A stretch of 16,247 bases of DNA from JBIQLO01 sp044464175 (GCA_044464175.1 JBIQLO010000082.1:1-16247), one strand, 5' to 3'. Shown: positions 6,399-13,349, counted from the stretch's first letter. Program-made: numbers and translations. Notes: generated from the letters alone by a model not told the origin.

Positions 6399-7633
6399 GC
6401 CGCGCTCTCCTTTTCCTGGAACACGAATTCCGTCCCGCCGATGCGAATCCGATCTCCCGTCCGTAAGCGGACCCGCTCAATGGCCCGCTCATTCACGTGC
6501 GTCGCCTCGCCCAGCGGCAGATTCTCCAGCTCATACCCGCCGGGAATCTGGCGGATCGCCGCATGCCGCCGCCCGATCCGCCGGTCCTTGAATAAGTATA
6601 TCTCGGAATTGGCGGCCGAACCGATATATGTGGGATTTCGATACAGGATGAACTGCTTCCCGGCGATCAACCCCCGCGTCACCTTCAGCCATCCGGTCTT
6701 GGCCGCGTTCTCGATCAGGCCCGTCGCCATGCCCCCCAACAGTCCCACGGCCACCAGCGCCACCAGGATCGCCCCCCGGTCCGAGCCGCTCCAGGACGCG
6801 ATCGGCTGATAGAGCAATCCGCCGATCAAGCCACCCACCGCCCCCCCCAGCAGCCCGATCCCCAGTCGCTTAAAACTGCGGAGCACCAGCGCCGGCCCCA
6901 GCGCCAGAAACAGCCCCAGGATGACCCATGTCGCCGCCCGGGCCGCCATGACCCGGTGAGCCCCCTGCACCCAATCCAGCCGCATCACCGCCCCCCCCAC
7001 CTTCTGCACGAACAGCGACACCGCGATTCCCCCCAGCAATCCCGCCACCGCCCCGGCCGATCCATAAATGACCGCCCCGGCATAGTTGCGCCCCACAACC
7101 GACTCGGCCATCGCCATGGCCGCCGCCATCACCATCCCGCAGATGCCATAGAACAGCGCATTGCGGATGAACTGCTTCCACTGTTCCCGCTTGAACCGCG
7201 CCGCCTGTTCCTGCGGCGAGATGGATTCATCCCGCAGCACGCGAAAATAGGCGTTGTCCTGCCCGATCCGCCCGATTGCCGCCAGGGATGCCTGCGCCTC
7301 CTCCGGCGTGATCCGCCCCGCGTTGTACAGCGCCAGCGCGTTGTGCGCACCGGCCAGAAGCTCACGCGCCTGTGCCGTCGGATCAGGCCGATACACCAGT
7401 TGCGCTGCGCCCCATCCAATCAGCGCCCCCAACACCGCGAACACCGCCATGTAGCAAACCGGATTGTATCGCCACCGCCCCGCGTGCCCTTGGCTGAACG
7501 GATCCGGCTCCCTCGCCAATTGACGCTCATAATGATCGCGCGTTGCCACCGCCGCGGCGCGCTGCTCCAGGCTCGCCTCCACCTCCGGCGTGCGCAGCTC
7601 CTGCCACGAAATTGAAATTTTTTCCTGCGCCAT
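6392..7633 (-). CDS. Polytopic membrane protein with C-terminal FHA domain
   Basis: A 413-residue protein. A charged N-terminus (about 1-55) is followed by a membrane segment (about 59-80). A helical soluble stretch (about 85-155) comes next, then about five more Gly/Ala-rich segments up to residue 310 with glycine-zipper-like runs (LGGAVGGLIGGLL). The C-terminal domain (about 327-407) is FHA-like: IGSAANSEIYLFKDRRIGRR, then H357 and THVN (378-381), then GDRIRIGGTEFVF. Two residues usual for phosphothreonine contact are changed: Ser339 where Arg is typical and Gly354 where Ser is typical. It sits between the JAMM and RING-like genes and overlaps the latter by 7 bases, so it is part of the same system. 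Perhaps it is a membrane scaffold or a regulated channel-like component. An alternative GTG start at 7675 would add 14 residues. No enzymatic motif was seen. Confidence 0.85.
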   Translation of the reverse strand: MAQEKISISWQELRTPEVEASLEQRAAAVATRDHYERQLAREPDPFSQGHAGRWRYNPVCYMAVFAVLGALIGWGAAQLVYRPDPTAQARELLAGAHNALALYNAGRITPEEAQASLAAIGRIGQDNAYFRVLRDESISPQEQAARFKREQWKQFIRNALFYGICGMVMAAAMAMAESVVGRNYAGAVIYGSAGAVAGLLGGIAVSLFVQKVGGAVMRLDWVQGAHRVMAARAATWVILGLFLALGPALVLRSFKRLGIGLLGGAVGGLIGGLLYQPIASWSGSDRGAILVALVAVGLLGGMATGLIENAAKTGWLKVTRGLIAGKQFILYRNPTYIGSAANSEIYLFKDRRIGRRHAAIRQIPGGYELENLPLGEATHVNERAIERVRLRTGDRIRIGGTEFVFQEKESAAC

Positions 7634-7692
7634 CACTTCATTGCCCAAGAGACCAGTCCCCCGCCCGCCGAACACGCAACCCCCCGATGGCC

Positions 7693-8565
7693 TCAGATCG
7701 GCCGGGTCGCCGGCGCAGCCGCCGGCGGCCCGACCGGGGGACGCGGCAACAGCGTCACAACCACCATCGACCAGGCCACCGTGAAGCTTAGCACAAACAG
7801 CAGCCCCACCGTTAACCAGCGGTTGCGCCGGCGCAGCGCCTCGATCTCGCGCGCGGACTCCCGGCTCAGCACCCGCAGCCGCCGCTCCATCTCCAGTTGC
7901 CGCCCCGCCAGTTCCTCAAAGCTCGTCGCCGGAAACGCCTCGGCAATCGGCCCCGCCTCGCCAGGCTCCGGCTCGGCCGGCGGCGCTTCCTCCGCCTTCG
8001 ACCCCGCCACCAGAAATTTCTCTTGCACCGCCCGGCCATTCCGCCAGATGAACGCCCCCTCCTCCCCGCTCTTGGGATCGTACACCAGCGCCGTCTGCCA
8101 CGGCAGATTGAAGAAATTGTCCTGGATGAACAGGTCCATCTCCGAGAGGAAAATTCCGAAGCCCGGATGCGTGTGATACCACCCCACGATCCGGTCGTCC
8201 GGATATTCCTCGTCCATCGTCTGCTGGATATCCGCCCACGTCTCGGCCGTGAAGGTCACCTGCGCGGCGTGATGATGCATCGACCGCCCTTCGATGATCG
8301 CCTTGATCCACAGATACGGGCCTTGCTCATCCTGATACCTCTCCCCCACCAGCACCCCCCCCACCTCCTGCTTCAGATTGGACTGGCCCTGCCGGTGAAT
8401 GCGCTCCAACGCCTCGGCCGCGATCACCACCTGAAACCCCGCCCGCCGCCCGGCCACTCCGCCCGGCAACTCCCGCACCGCCCAGTCGGCGTACTCAATC
8501 TGCCCCGCATCCCGCCCCGGGTCCAGAAGTTGCTTCGACGTGTCTGTCATGAGAGTTCCGCTCAT
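7693..8565 (-). CDS. JAMM/MPN-domain metallopeptidase (deubiquitinase-like) with C-terminal membrane anchor
   Basis: A 290-residue protein. Residues about 43-190 form a JAB/MPN domain with a complete metal centre: Glu67 in QEVGGVLVGE, and HTHPGFGIFLSEMD (131-144) giving His131, His133, Ser141 and Asp144 of the HxHPx(7)SxxD signature. Family members are zinc isopeptidases that remove ubiquitin-like proteins or trim their C-termini. An acidic, Pro-rich linker (about 190-210) leads to a probable coiled coil (about 216-247) and one hydrophobic segment (about 250-273). A short Pro/Ala-rich tail of about 16 residues follows, so the enzyme is tail-anchored. The ATG overlaps the E1 stop as ATGA, a classic coupling arrangement. 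An internal ATG at 8550 is possible. It is expected to deconjugate, or mature, the Ubl of this operon. Confidence 0.93.
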   Translation of the reverse strand: MSGTLMTDTSKQLLDPGRDAGQIEYADWAVRELPGGVAGRRAGFQVVIAAEALERIHRQGQSNLKQEVGGVLVGERYQDEQGPYLWIKAIIEGRSMHHHAAQVTFTAETWADIQQTMDEEYPDDRIVGWYHTHPGFGIFLSEMDLFIQDNFFNLPWQTALVYDPKSGEEGAFIWRNGRAVQEKFLVAGSKAEEAPPAEPEPGEAGPIAEAFPATSFEELAGRQLEMERRLRVLSRESAREIEALRRRNRWLTVGLLFVLSFTVAWSMVVVTLLPRPPVGPPAAAPATRPI

Positions 8566-9764
8566 TCCAGTTCAATCTCCGGTTCCCAAAGTTCCCCCAG
8601 CACCGCCGCGGCGTCCCCACCCAGCTCAAGCCCGATCGCCCGCCCCCCGGCCCTGGCGGTGAGAATGTCCCAGGCCGGCACCCCGATCTGCGCCAGCGGA
8701 CGATCGATAAACGCCTCCGTCCCGTCGATGCGGTAAAACGTCTCCAGCCGCCGGTGTGGCGCCTGGCAATGCGGGCAGCGCCCCTGCGACTCGCTCACCA
8801 GGCCCAACGAGGCGAACATCTCCTCTTCCCGCCCGCATTCCGGACAGATCAACCCCCGCAATACCTCCCGGGGCAGTTCCAGTTGCGCCCCCGGCCCCAA
8901 GTGCCGTCGGGCCTCCTCCAGCAGCGCCCCGGCCGACAGCGTCTCGGCCCCCCCGTCCAGCACGATGATCTCCTCCAGCGACTCATGGCTGTAACACTCC
9001 GGCTTGCGCTGAAACTCCACCTGATATGAGTCATTGCTCAAACCGGCAAACACCCACCCCTTGCCCGCCATCGCCTCCATCCCATGCAACAGCTTGATCG
9101 CCTCCTGGCACTGCACCGCCGCGATCAGCGAGGCAATCGTCGGCGTCGTCGGCACCTTCCCCTCCTCCATCTGTCGCCGCGAGAGCAGATTGCAGCTTCG
9201 CCTCGCCTGCAGCAGTTTCCAGTCCGTCTCCCCCATCGTGCATTCGTAACACGCCCCGCCCGGCTGGAAGACGCGCGCGGTCCCCTGGATCTGTTCAATC
9301 GCCCCGTCAATCCATGGCCTGTTGAGCTTAAAGCACCCCCGGTTGATCGACAGCCGCGCCTCCCGGTTGTCCAGCCCTCCCAGCACCAGGTCCGCCCACC
9401 GGAACGCCCCCAGCCCCAGGTCATACACCACATTCCCGACAAACGGCTGCGCCTTCATGGAAGGATACAGTCCCTTCGCCGCCCGCGCTGCCACATCCGC
9501 CTTGCGTTGTCCGTTGTCGCTTGCCCGGTAGAGCACCGAACGGGACAGATTCGAGTTCTCCACCCGATCCATGTCCGCGATCAGCACCCGCCCCACCCCC
9601 AGCAGCGCCAGGTTCTTGATGATCTCGTTGCCCAGCGCCCCGGCCCCCACCACCAGCACCCGCGCATCGGCCAGCTTCCGCTGATCCCACCACTGGATCA
9701 GGCGGAACCGGTCAAACCGCCCCTCCTGCGTCTCTTTAGCGGAAATATGCAGCGCAGTACCCAT
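8562..9764 (-). CDS. E1-like activating enzyme (ThiF/MoeB/UBA superfamily) with C-terminal zinc ribbon
   Basis: A 400-residue protein. The adenylation core is clear: VVGAGALGNEIIKNL (38-52) for nucleotide binding, DMDRVENSNLSR (64-75) with acidic, Asn and Arg positions, DNGQRKA (83-89) and GGLDNREAR (129-137). C172 and C175 (CYEC) are likely zinc ligands. Cys191 (RRSCNLL), in the loop before PTTPTIASLIAAVQCQEAIKLL, is the best candidate thioester cysteine. The C-terminal part includes a second zinc ribbon (C307, C310, C330, C333) before a further domain of about 60 residues. E1 enzymes adenylate the Ubl C-terminus with ATP and hand it to E2. MoeB/ThiF sulfur-transfer roles are less likely given the neighbouring E2, JAMM and RING-like genes. 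It starts 15 bases after the Ubl stop and overlaps the JAMM start by 4. Confidence 0.93.
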   Translation of the reverse strand: MGTALHISAKETQEGRFDRFRLIQWWDQRKLADARVLVVGAGALGNEIIKNLALLGVGRVLIADMDRVENSNLSRSVLYRASDNGQRKADVAARAAKGLYPSMKAQPFVGNVVYDLGLGAFRWADLVLGGLDNREARLSINRGCFKLNRPWIDGAIEQIQGTARVFQPGGACYECTMGETDWKLLQARRSCNLLSRRQMEEGKVPTTPTIASLIAAVQCQEAIKLLHGMEAMAGKGWVFAGLSNDSYQVEFQRKPECYSHESLEEIIVLDGGAETLSAGALLEEARRHLGPGAQLELPREVLRGLICPECGREEEMFASLGLVSESQGRCPHCQAPHRRLETFYRIDGTEAFIDRPLAQIGVPAWDILTARAGGRAIGLELGGDAAAVLGELWEPEIELE

Positions 9765-9779
9765 GGTCAGGATCGCGGT

Positions 9780-10079
9780 TTATCGAAGGGAAAGAAGAAA
9801 AGCGCCCAGCGCCCCGGCCGTGATCTCCGGCAGCAGCCGCACCACATCCCCCGACCGCACCCCCGCCTCCCCCAGCGTCTGCTCGTCCAATAACTGCCTG
9901 CCCGAAGCGCGATGATGAATTTTATAGCTCAGGGGCTGCCCATCCGGGGCAAACTGGGGAAACTTCATCTTCTGAAGCAACACCTCCAGCAGCCGGTTCA
10001 TCGGCGCATCGTCGGGCATCTCCACCTCCTGCCGCTTGTTGCCCGTGGCGTCCCATACCTGAACCGTCACCATTCCCAT
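9780..10079 (-). CDS. Ubiquitin-like (beta-grasp) protein, first gene of the conjugation operon
   Basis: A 99-residue protein. The pattern fits a beta-grasp Ubl: strand MVTVQVWDATG, strand KRQEVEMP, helix MNRLLEVLLQKMK, strand LSYKIHHRASGRQL, then the ubiquitin-like turn DEQTLGEAGVRSGDVVRLL with the GD before the last strand. After that strand the tail is PEITAGALGAFLLSLR, with no terminal Gly-Gly. Either the tail is trimmed (Gly89 and Gly92 are possible ends) or conjugation uses an atypical C-terminus. ATG at 10079 is chosen because GGAGG lies 10 bases upstream; longer upstream in-frame readings would run over the promoter. It resembles the YukD-like Ubls reported with bacterial E1/E2/JAB operons. 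The position as first gene before E1 is strong context. Confidence 0.87.
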   Translation of the reverse strand: MGMVTVQVWDATGNKRQEVEMPDDAPMNRLLEVLLQKMKFPQFAPDGQPLSYKIHHRASGRQLLDEQTLGEAGVRSGDVVRLLPEITAGALGAFLLSLR

Positions 10080-10089
10080 GCCTTCAGGT

Positions 10090-10094
10090 CCTCC
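10090..10094 (-). promoter_or_regulatory. Shine-Dalgarno site that fixes the Ubl start
   Basis: GGAGG on the minus strand lies 10 bases before ATG 10079. A second ATG two codons later (10073) would be 16 bases away, so 10079 is preferred. Confidence 0.65.
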
Positions 10095-10114
10095 AGATCG
10101 GGGAAATGCTCCCT

Positions 10115-10130
10115 TGGGGTATATACCCCA
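10115..10130. promoter_or_regulatory. 16-bp perfect palindrome, candidate operator over the -10 box of the Ubl operon
   Basis: TGGGGTATATACCCCA is perfectly self-complementary. Its centre TATATA is the -10 candidate of the minus-strand promoter, so a dimeric protein bound here would block RNA polymerase. No regulator gene is recognised in the window. Confidence 0.6.
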
Positions 10131-10148
10131 CGATTCCACCCTTGCCAA
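10120..10148 (-). promoter_or_regulatory. Promoter of the ubiquitin-like conjugation operon
   Basis: On the minus strand TTGGCA (10148-10143; 5/6 match to -35) is separated by exactly 17 bases from TATATA (10125-10120; 4/6 match to -10). The expected start site near 10112 leaves a leader of about 33 bases containing the GGAGG site before ATG 10079. Confidence 0.6.
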
Positions 10149-10199
10149 ATTCATCCCGCCCCAAACCGCCCCCTTTCCTGCCACGTTCCGGGCAAATAA

Positions 10200-10228
10200 T
10201 TGACACCTTTTAAGGGCCGTGTTACGGT
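10200..10228 (+). promoter_or_regulatory. Putative promoter of the secreted-protein/OppA-like gene pair
   Basis: A perfect -35 consensus TTGACA (10200-10205) is followed after 17 bases by TACGGT (10223-10228), a weak -10 (3/6). GGAGA at 10259-10263 sits 8 bases before the ATG at 10272. The promoter is divergent from the Ubl operon; their -35 boxes are about 50 bases apart. Confidence 0.4.
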
Positions 10229-10271
10229 TCGCCCCGCTTGCCAAAATGACCACTGCCTGGAGAAACGCCTG

Positions 10272-11408
10272 ATGAAATGTCGCGTACTGCTGGGGTTAAT
10301 CGTCGTCTGGGGCTTTTCCATCGCATCCGTGGCGCTGGCGGCGTTGCCCCACAACATCGTCACCGGCGAAGTGGCTTCCGACGAGACCGCCCTTAAATCC
10401 ATCCAGACCTTCATCGACAGCCAAACCAAGCAACTGGCCAACGTCGCCCAGCCCCAGGCCCAGCAGGCCGCCCGCGAGGCCCTGATCCGCCAGGTCAGCT
10501 CCTCCGAAGCCTCCGCCTCCTTCCTCGACGCCTACGCCCGCATCCTCAACGATGCCCTGATGCCCCTGACCAAAAGCAAGCACATGCGCGTGCGCCTCAA
10601 CGCCGCCATCGTCGCCGCCCAGGTCGCCGATCGCGTGGGCAACACCCGCCTGAGCCCCGTCGCCCTCGCCTTTATCCATGACTCCTCCGAATCGGTCATC
10701 TACTGGGGACTCCAGGCCGCCAACAGCATCGTTCCCTCCATCCTCCGCAATCCCCTGCTGGCCCCGGGCAATCCCCTCATCGCCGCCATCCTTCCCACCG
10801 CCAAGGCCCACCCCGACGGCCCGGTCGTCCAGGCCGCATACGACGCCTTGAGCCTGGGCATCATCAGCAACCGCAATTGGGCCAAATCCGTCACCCCGGA
10901 GATGCTCAAGGTGACCACCCCCATGCTTCTGGACCTGCTGGAATTCCGCGTTAAACGCTACATCACCGCCCTGCCGGCCGATCCTCAAAGCGAAAACCGC
11001 GCCACCCTCTTCCTGGCAGACCGCCGCGTCTGGACCAGCCAAACCGAGGCGCAGCACGCTCAGAGCACCCGCCTCATCACCGATCTCCTCTCCATGCTCT
11101 GCCAATATACCGCCCACGCCGACTCCCCCCATCGTGAACGCCTCATTCCGGTGCTGCAGCAGACCGCCAGCGCCCTTTGGGTCATCGGGGATTTCTACCA
11201 GTCCGACCGGGTCAAATCCGCCGTCCAGCCGCTCATCAAAGTCGGCATCAACGTCCAGTCCAAGGAACTGCTGGACATCGCCAACGTCACCTATCAGGCC
11301 GTCAAAACCCTCCCCGGACTGGCCGACATGCCCGTCCCCCCCACCACCCGTAACGCCCCGGCCGCCAGTGGACCCGCCGCCGCCACGACCACCGGAACGG
11401 CCAAGTAA
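10272..11408 (+). CDS. Secreted helical-repeat (HEAT-like) protein of unknown function
   Basis: A 378-residue protein I do not recognise. The N-terminus is a classic signal peptide: basic start, hydrophobic core (LLGLIVVWGFSIASVALA) and an ALA cleavage site after about residue 23. The mature part is almost entirely helical and Ala-rich, with units such as RVRLNAAIVAAQVADRVG and GPVVQAAYDALSLG that resemble HEAT-type alpha-solenoid repeats, for example around VIYWGLQAANSIV. The last 25 or so residues are a low-complexity Pro/Ala/Thr tail. ATG at 10272 is fixed by GGAGA 8 bases upstream and by the signal peptide; an upstream in-frame TTG at 10200 is the promoter -35, not a start. It precedes the OppA-like gene by 24 bases and is probably co-transcribed. 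It may be a periplasmic scaffold or binding partner, which is inference only. Confidence 0.8.
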   Translation: MKCRVLLGLIVVWGFSIASVALAALPHNIVTGEVASDETALKSIQTFIDSQTKQLANVAQPQAQQAAREALIRQVSSSEASASFLDAYARILNDALMPLTKSKHMRVRLNAAIVAAQVADRVGNTRLSPVALAFIHDSSESVIYWGLQAANSIVPSILRNPLLAPGNPLIAAILPTAKAHPDGPVVQAAYDALSLGIISNRNWAKSVTPEMLKVTTPMLLDLLEFRVKRYITALPADPQSENRATLFLADRRVWTSQTEAQHAQSTRLITDLLSMLCQYTAHADSPHRERLIPVLQQTASALWVIGDFYQSDRVKSAVQPLIKVGINVQSKELLDIANVTYQAVKTLPGLADMPVPPTTRNAPAASGPAAATTTGTAK

Positions 11409-11432
11409 ATTCCGCTTGGCCCCGATCTGTCC

Positions 11433-13082
11433 ATGCGCCGTCTTCTGCTCATCCCGCTGATCCTGTTCCTCCTGCTGGCCGGCGCGCTGCTCTGGAGCGG
11501 ATCAGCCCTACGCCAACCCGCCGATTTCACCTTCGTCAACCGCGGCGATGTCGGCACCCTCGATCCCAACCGCATGTCTTGGCTTCAGGACATCCGCGTC
11601 GGATACGCCCTCTGGGAAGGGCTCTACACCCTCGATTCCAAAACCCTCAAACCCATCCCCGGCTCGGCCGATCGCGTCACCATCAGCCCCGACAAGACTC
11701 GCTATACCTTCCATATCCGCCCCGAAGCCCGCTGGAGCGATGGCACCCCGCTCGTCGCCGGCGATTTTGTCTTCGCCTGGCGCCGCATGCTCGAGGAGCC
11801 GGGCGATTACACCGAACTATTCGACTGTATCCGCGGCGCCACCGCCTATCGCAACGCCTTCGCCGCCGGCGAGCCCGCCGACTTCCGCACCGTCGGCATC
11901 GCCGCCCCCGATCCCTCCACCCTCAGTGTCCAACTCACGCACCCGGTCGCTTATTTCCTCGACCTGTGCGCCTTTCCCCCCTTTTTTCCCCTCAACGCCC
12001 GCTCGATGGCTCCCTTTAAGCAGGTGGACCCAACCACCGGCCACGTCTCCTACGACAAGGCCTTCACCCGCCCGCCCCACCTGGTCGGCAACGGCCCCTA
12101 CCGCCTGAACCTCTGGCAGTTCAAGCGCCGTATTCGCCTGGAGGCCTCCCCCTACTACTGGGACCGCTCCCACATCCACAGCAAGGTCATCGACATCCTC
12201 ACCACCGACGATCCCATGTGGGGCTACCTCAAATACGACAGCGGCGCGGTCGATTGGATCCCCGACGCCAGCGGCCCCATCGCCGCCGAACTCTACGCCC
12301 GAAAACGCCCCGATCTGCACGTCTTCCCCGCCTTCGGCACCTACTTCTATTCCCTCAACTGCGATCCGACCCTCCCCGACGGCCGCCCCAACCCCTTGGC
12401 CGATCCGCGCGTGCGCCGGGCTCTCTCCCTGGCCATCGACCGCCGCGCCATCGTGCAGACCATCACCCGCCTCGGCGAGCGTCCGGCCGCCAACTACATC
12501 CCGCCCGGCATCTTCCCCGATTACCCCTCCCCCCACGCCACCGCCCGCGACCCCGATGCAGCGCGCCGGCTGCTGGCCGAGGCGGGCTATCCCGACGGGC
12601 ACGGCTTCCCCTCCATCTCCATCCTCTTCAACACCGAGTTTCACCACGCCCAGGTCGCCCAGATGATCCGCCGGCAATGGCTACAGCAGCTCGGCATTGA
12701 TGTGAAGCTGGAAGGGCTGGAAGTCAAGATTTTCCGCCAGCGCCTCCACCACCACGACTTCACCGTCGCCCGCGCAAGTTGGTTCGGCGATTACAACGAC
12801 CCCTCCACCTTCACCGACAAATACCTCTCCACCAGCGGCAACAACGACTCCGACTGGAAAAACCCCGAATACGACCGCCTCTGCGCTGCCGCCGCCGTCG
12901 AAACCGACAACACCAAACGCATGCAACTGCTTTCCCAGGCCGAAGCCCTCCTCCTTCAGCAGCAGCCGATCATCCCCCTATATTACTACGTCAACTGCAC
13001 CCTCTTCCGCCCCAAGGTCCACGGCATCAGCCTGAATCCCCGAAACATGACCCTCCTGAAGTGGGTGGGAAAAGAGGAATAA
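11433..13082 (+). CDS. Peptide/oligopeptide ABC transporter substrate-binding protein, OppA/DppA-like (SBP family 5)
   Basis: A 549-residue protein, the usual length for family 5 binding proteins. The N-terminal hydrophobic segment (about 1-28) lacks a lipobox cysteine, so it is membrane-anchored or cleaved by signal peptidase I. Family features in order are: GDVGTLDPNR and YALWEGLYTLD near the N-terminus; YTFHIRPEARWSDGTPLVAG with DFVFAWRRML; GNGPYRL (about 218-224); PLADPRVRRALSLAIDRRAI; PDAARRLLAEAGYPDGHGFP; and the C-terminal QQQPIIPLYYYVN. Family members bind oligopeptides, dipeptides, nickel or sugars. No Opp permease or ATPase genes follow, so the rest of the transporter is elsewhere, or the protein has a sensing role. 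It follows the unknown secreted protein after 24 bases. No clear Shine-Dalgarno site is visible, so it is perhaps coupled. Confidence 0.93.
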   Translation: MRRLLLIPLILFLLLAGALLWSGSALRQPADFTFVNRGDVGTLDPNRMSWLQDIRVGYALWEGLYTLDSKTLKPIPGSADRVTISPDKTRYTFHIRPEARWSDGTPLVAGDFVFAWRRMLEEPGDYTELFDCIRGATAYRNAFAAGEPADFRTVGIAAPDPSTLSVQLTHPVAYFLDLCAFPPFFPLNARSMAPFKQVDPTTGHVSYDKAFTRPPHLVGNGPYRLNLWQFKRRIRLEASPYYWDRSHIHSKVIDILTTDDPMWGYLKYDSGAVDWIPDASGPIAAELYARKRPDLHVFPAFGTYFYSLNCDPTLPDGRPNPLADPRVRRALSLAIDRRAIVQTITRLGERPAANYIPPGIFPDYPSPHATARDPDAARRLLAEAGYPDGHGFPSISILFNTEFHHAQVAQMIRRQWLQQLGIDVKLEGLEVKIFRQRLHHHDFTVARASWFGDYNDPSTFTDKYLSTSGNNDSDWKNPEYDRLCAAAAVETDNTKRMQLLSQAEALLLQQQPIIPLYYYVNCTLFRPKVHGISLNPRNMTLLKWVGKEE

Positions 13083-13157
13083 ACCGCCCAGGTTAACAAC
13101 CAGCGGCTCATATTCGCCCGCCTGAATAGGTATCAGTGAAATCCACCCGATTTCAGC

Positions 13158-13191
13158 AAAAAACACCCGCTTCCCCTGTTGCCGAAGCGGG
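13158..13191 (-). terminator. Rho-independent terminator (minus strand)
   Basis: An 8-bp stem pairs CCCGCTTC (13166-13173) with GAAGCGGG (13184-13191) around a 10-base loop. Reading the minus strand it is followed by TG and six T residues (13163-13158). It would end minus-strand transcripts from the epimerase gene or from the candidate RNA at 13204-13309. On the plus strand there is no U-tract. Confidence 0.7.
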
Positions 13192-13203
13192 CACGCCGCC
13201 GAT

Positions 13204-13309
13204 ATCCTGTGAAGCTGCACAGAGGCTGTGGATGCGTCCCTGTTCTCCCATTTTCACACTCAATGGGGGATCGCCCGCATCCGATTGCGTCAGCTTCCGG
13301 GGTAAGGAT
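13204..13309. ncRNA. Candidate structured RNA with four nested stems, strand undetermined
   Basis: Four perfectly complementary segments nest within one another: ATCCT/AGGAT (13204-13208/13305-13309), GAAGCTG/CAGCTTC (13211-13217/13291-13297), GGATGCG/CGCATCC (13230-13236/13276-13282) and CCCATT/AATGGG (13247-13252/13262-13267, loop 9). Together they make a rod with internal loops, reminiscent in shape of 6S-type RNAs, though I see no family consensus. An alternative pairing CACACTC/GAGTGTG (13255-13261/13316-13322) would compete with it. The element lies between two terminator-like hairpins and has no coding potential I can support. A minus-strand transcript would end at the strong T6 terminator at 13158. 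It may equally be part of the epimerase 3' UTR. Confidence 0.35.
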
Positions 13310-13349
13310 GGAAACGAGTGTGGCGTCCTGTTCAGGATGTGAATACAAG

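Noticed and set aside
8562..9764. Interpretation of the E1-like gene as a MoeB/ThiF sulfur-carrier adenylyltransferase
   Set aside because: The linked E2, JAMM and RING-like genes, and the absence of any thiamine or molybdopterin gene, favour a conjugation role.
10080..10253. N-terminally extended Ubl reading from 10253
   Set aside because: The extension would translate the promoter, palindrome and Shine-Dalgarno site. The residues lack any fold pattern and the beta-grasp begins at 10079.
10200..10271. TTG start at 10200 for the secreted protein
   Set aside because: That TTG is the first half of a TTGACA -35 box, and the signal peptide begins at the ATG at 10272 with a ribosome site in front.
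10296..11132. Minus-strand open frame rich in Gly, Asp and Glu opposite the secreted-protein gene, with similar frames at 11817-12677 and 15293-16210
   Set aside because: Composition is that of the complement of Ala/Pro-rich coding DNA. No motif, no ribosome site, and the opposite strand has convincing genes.
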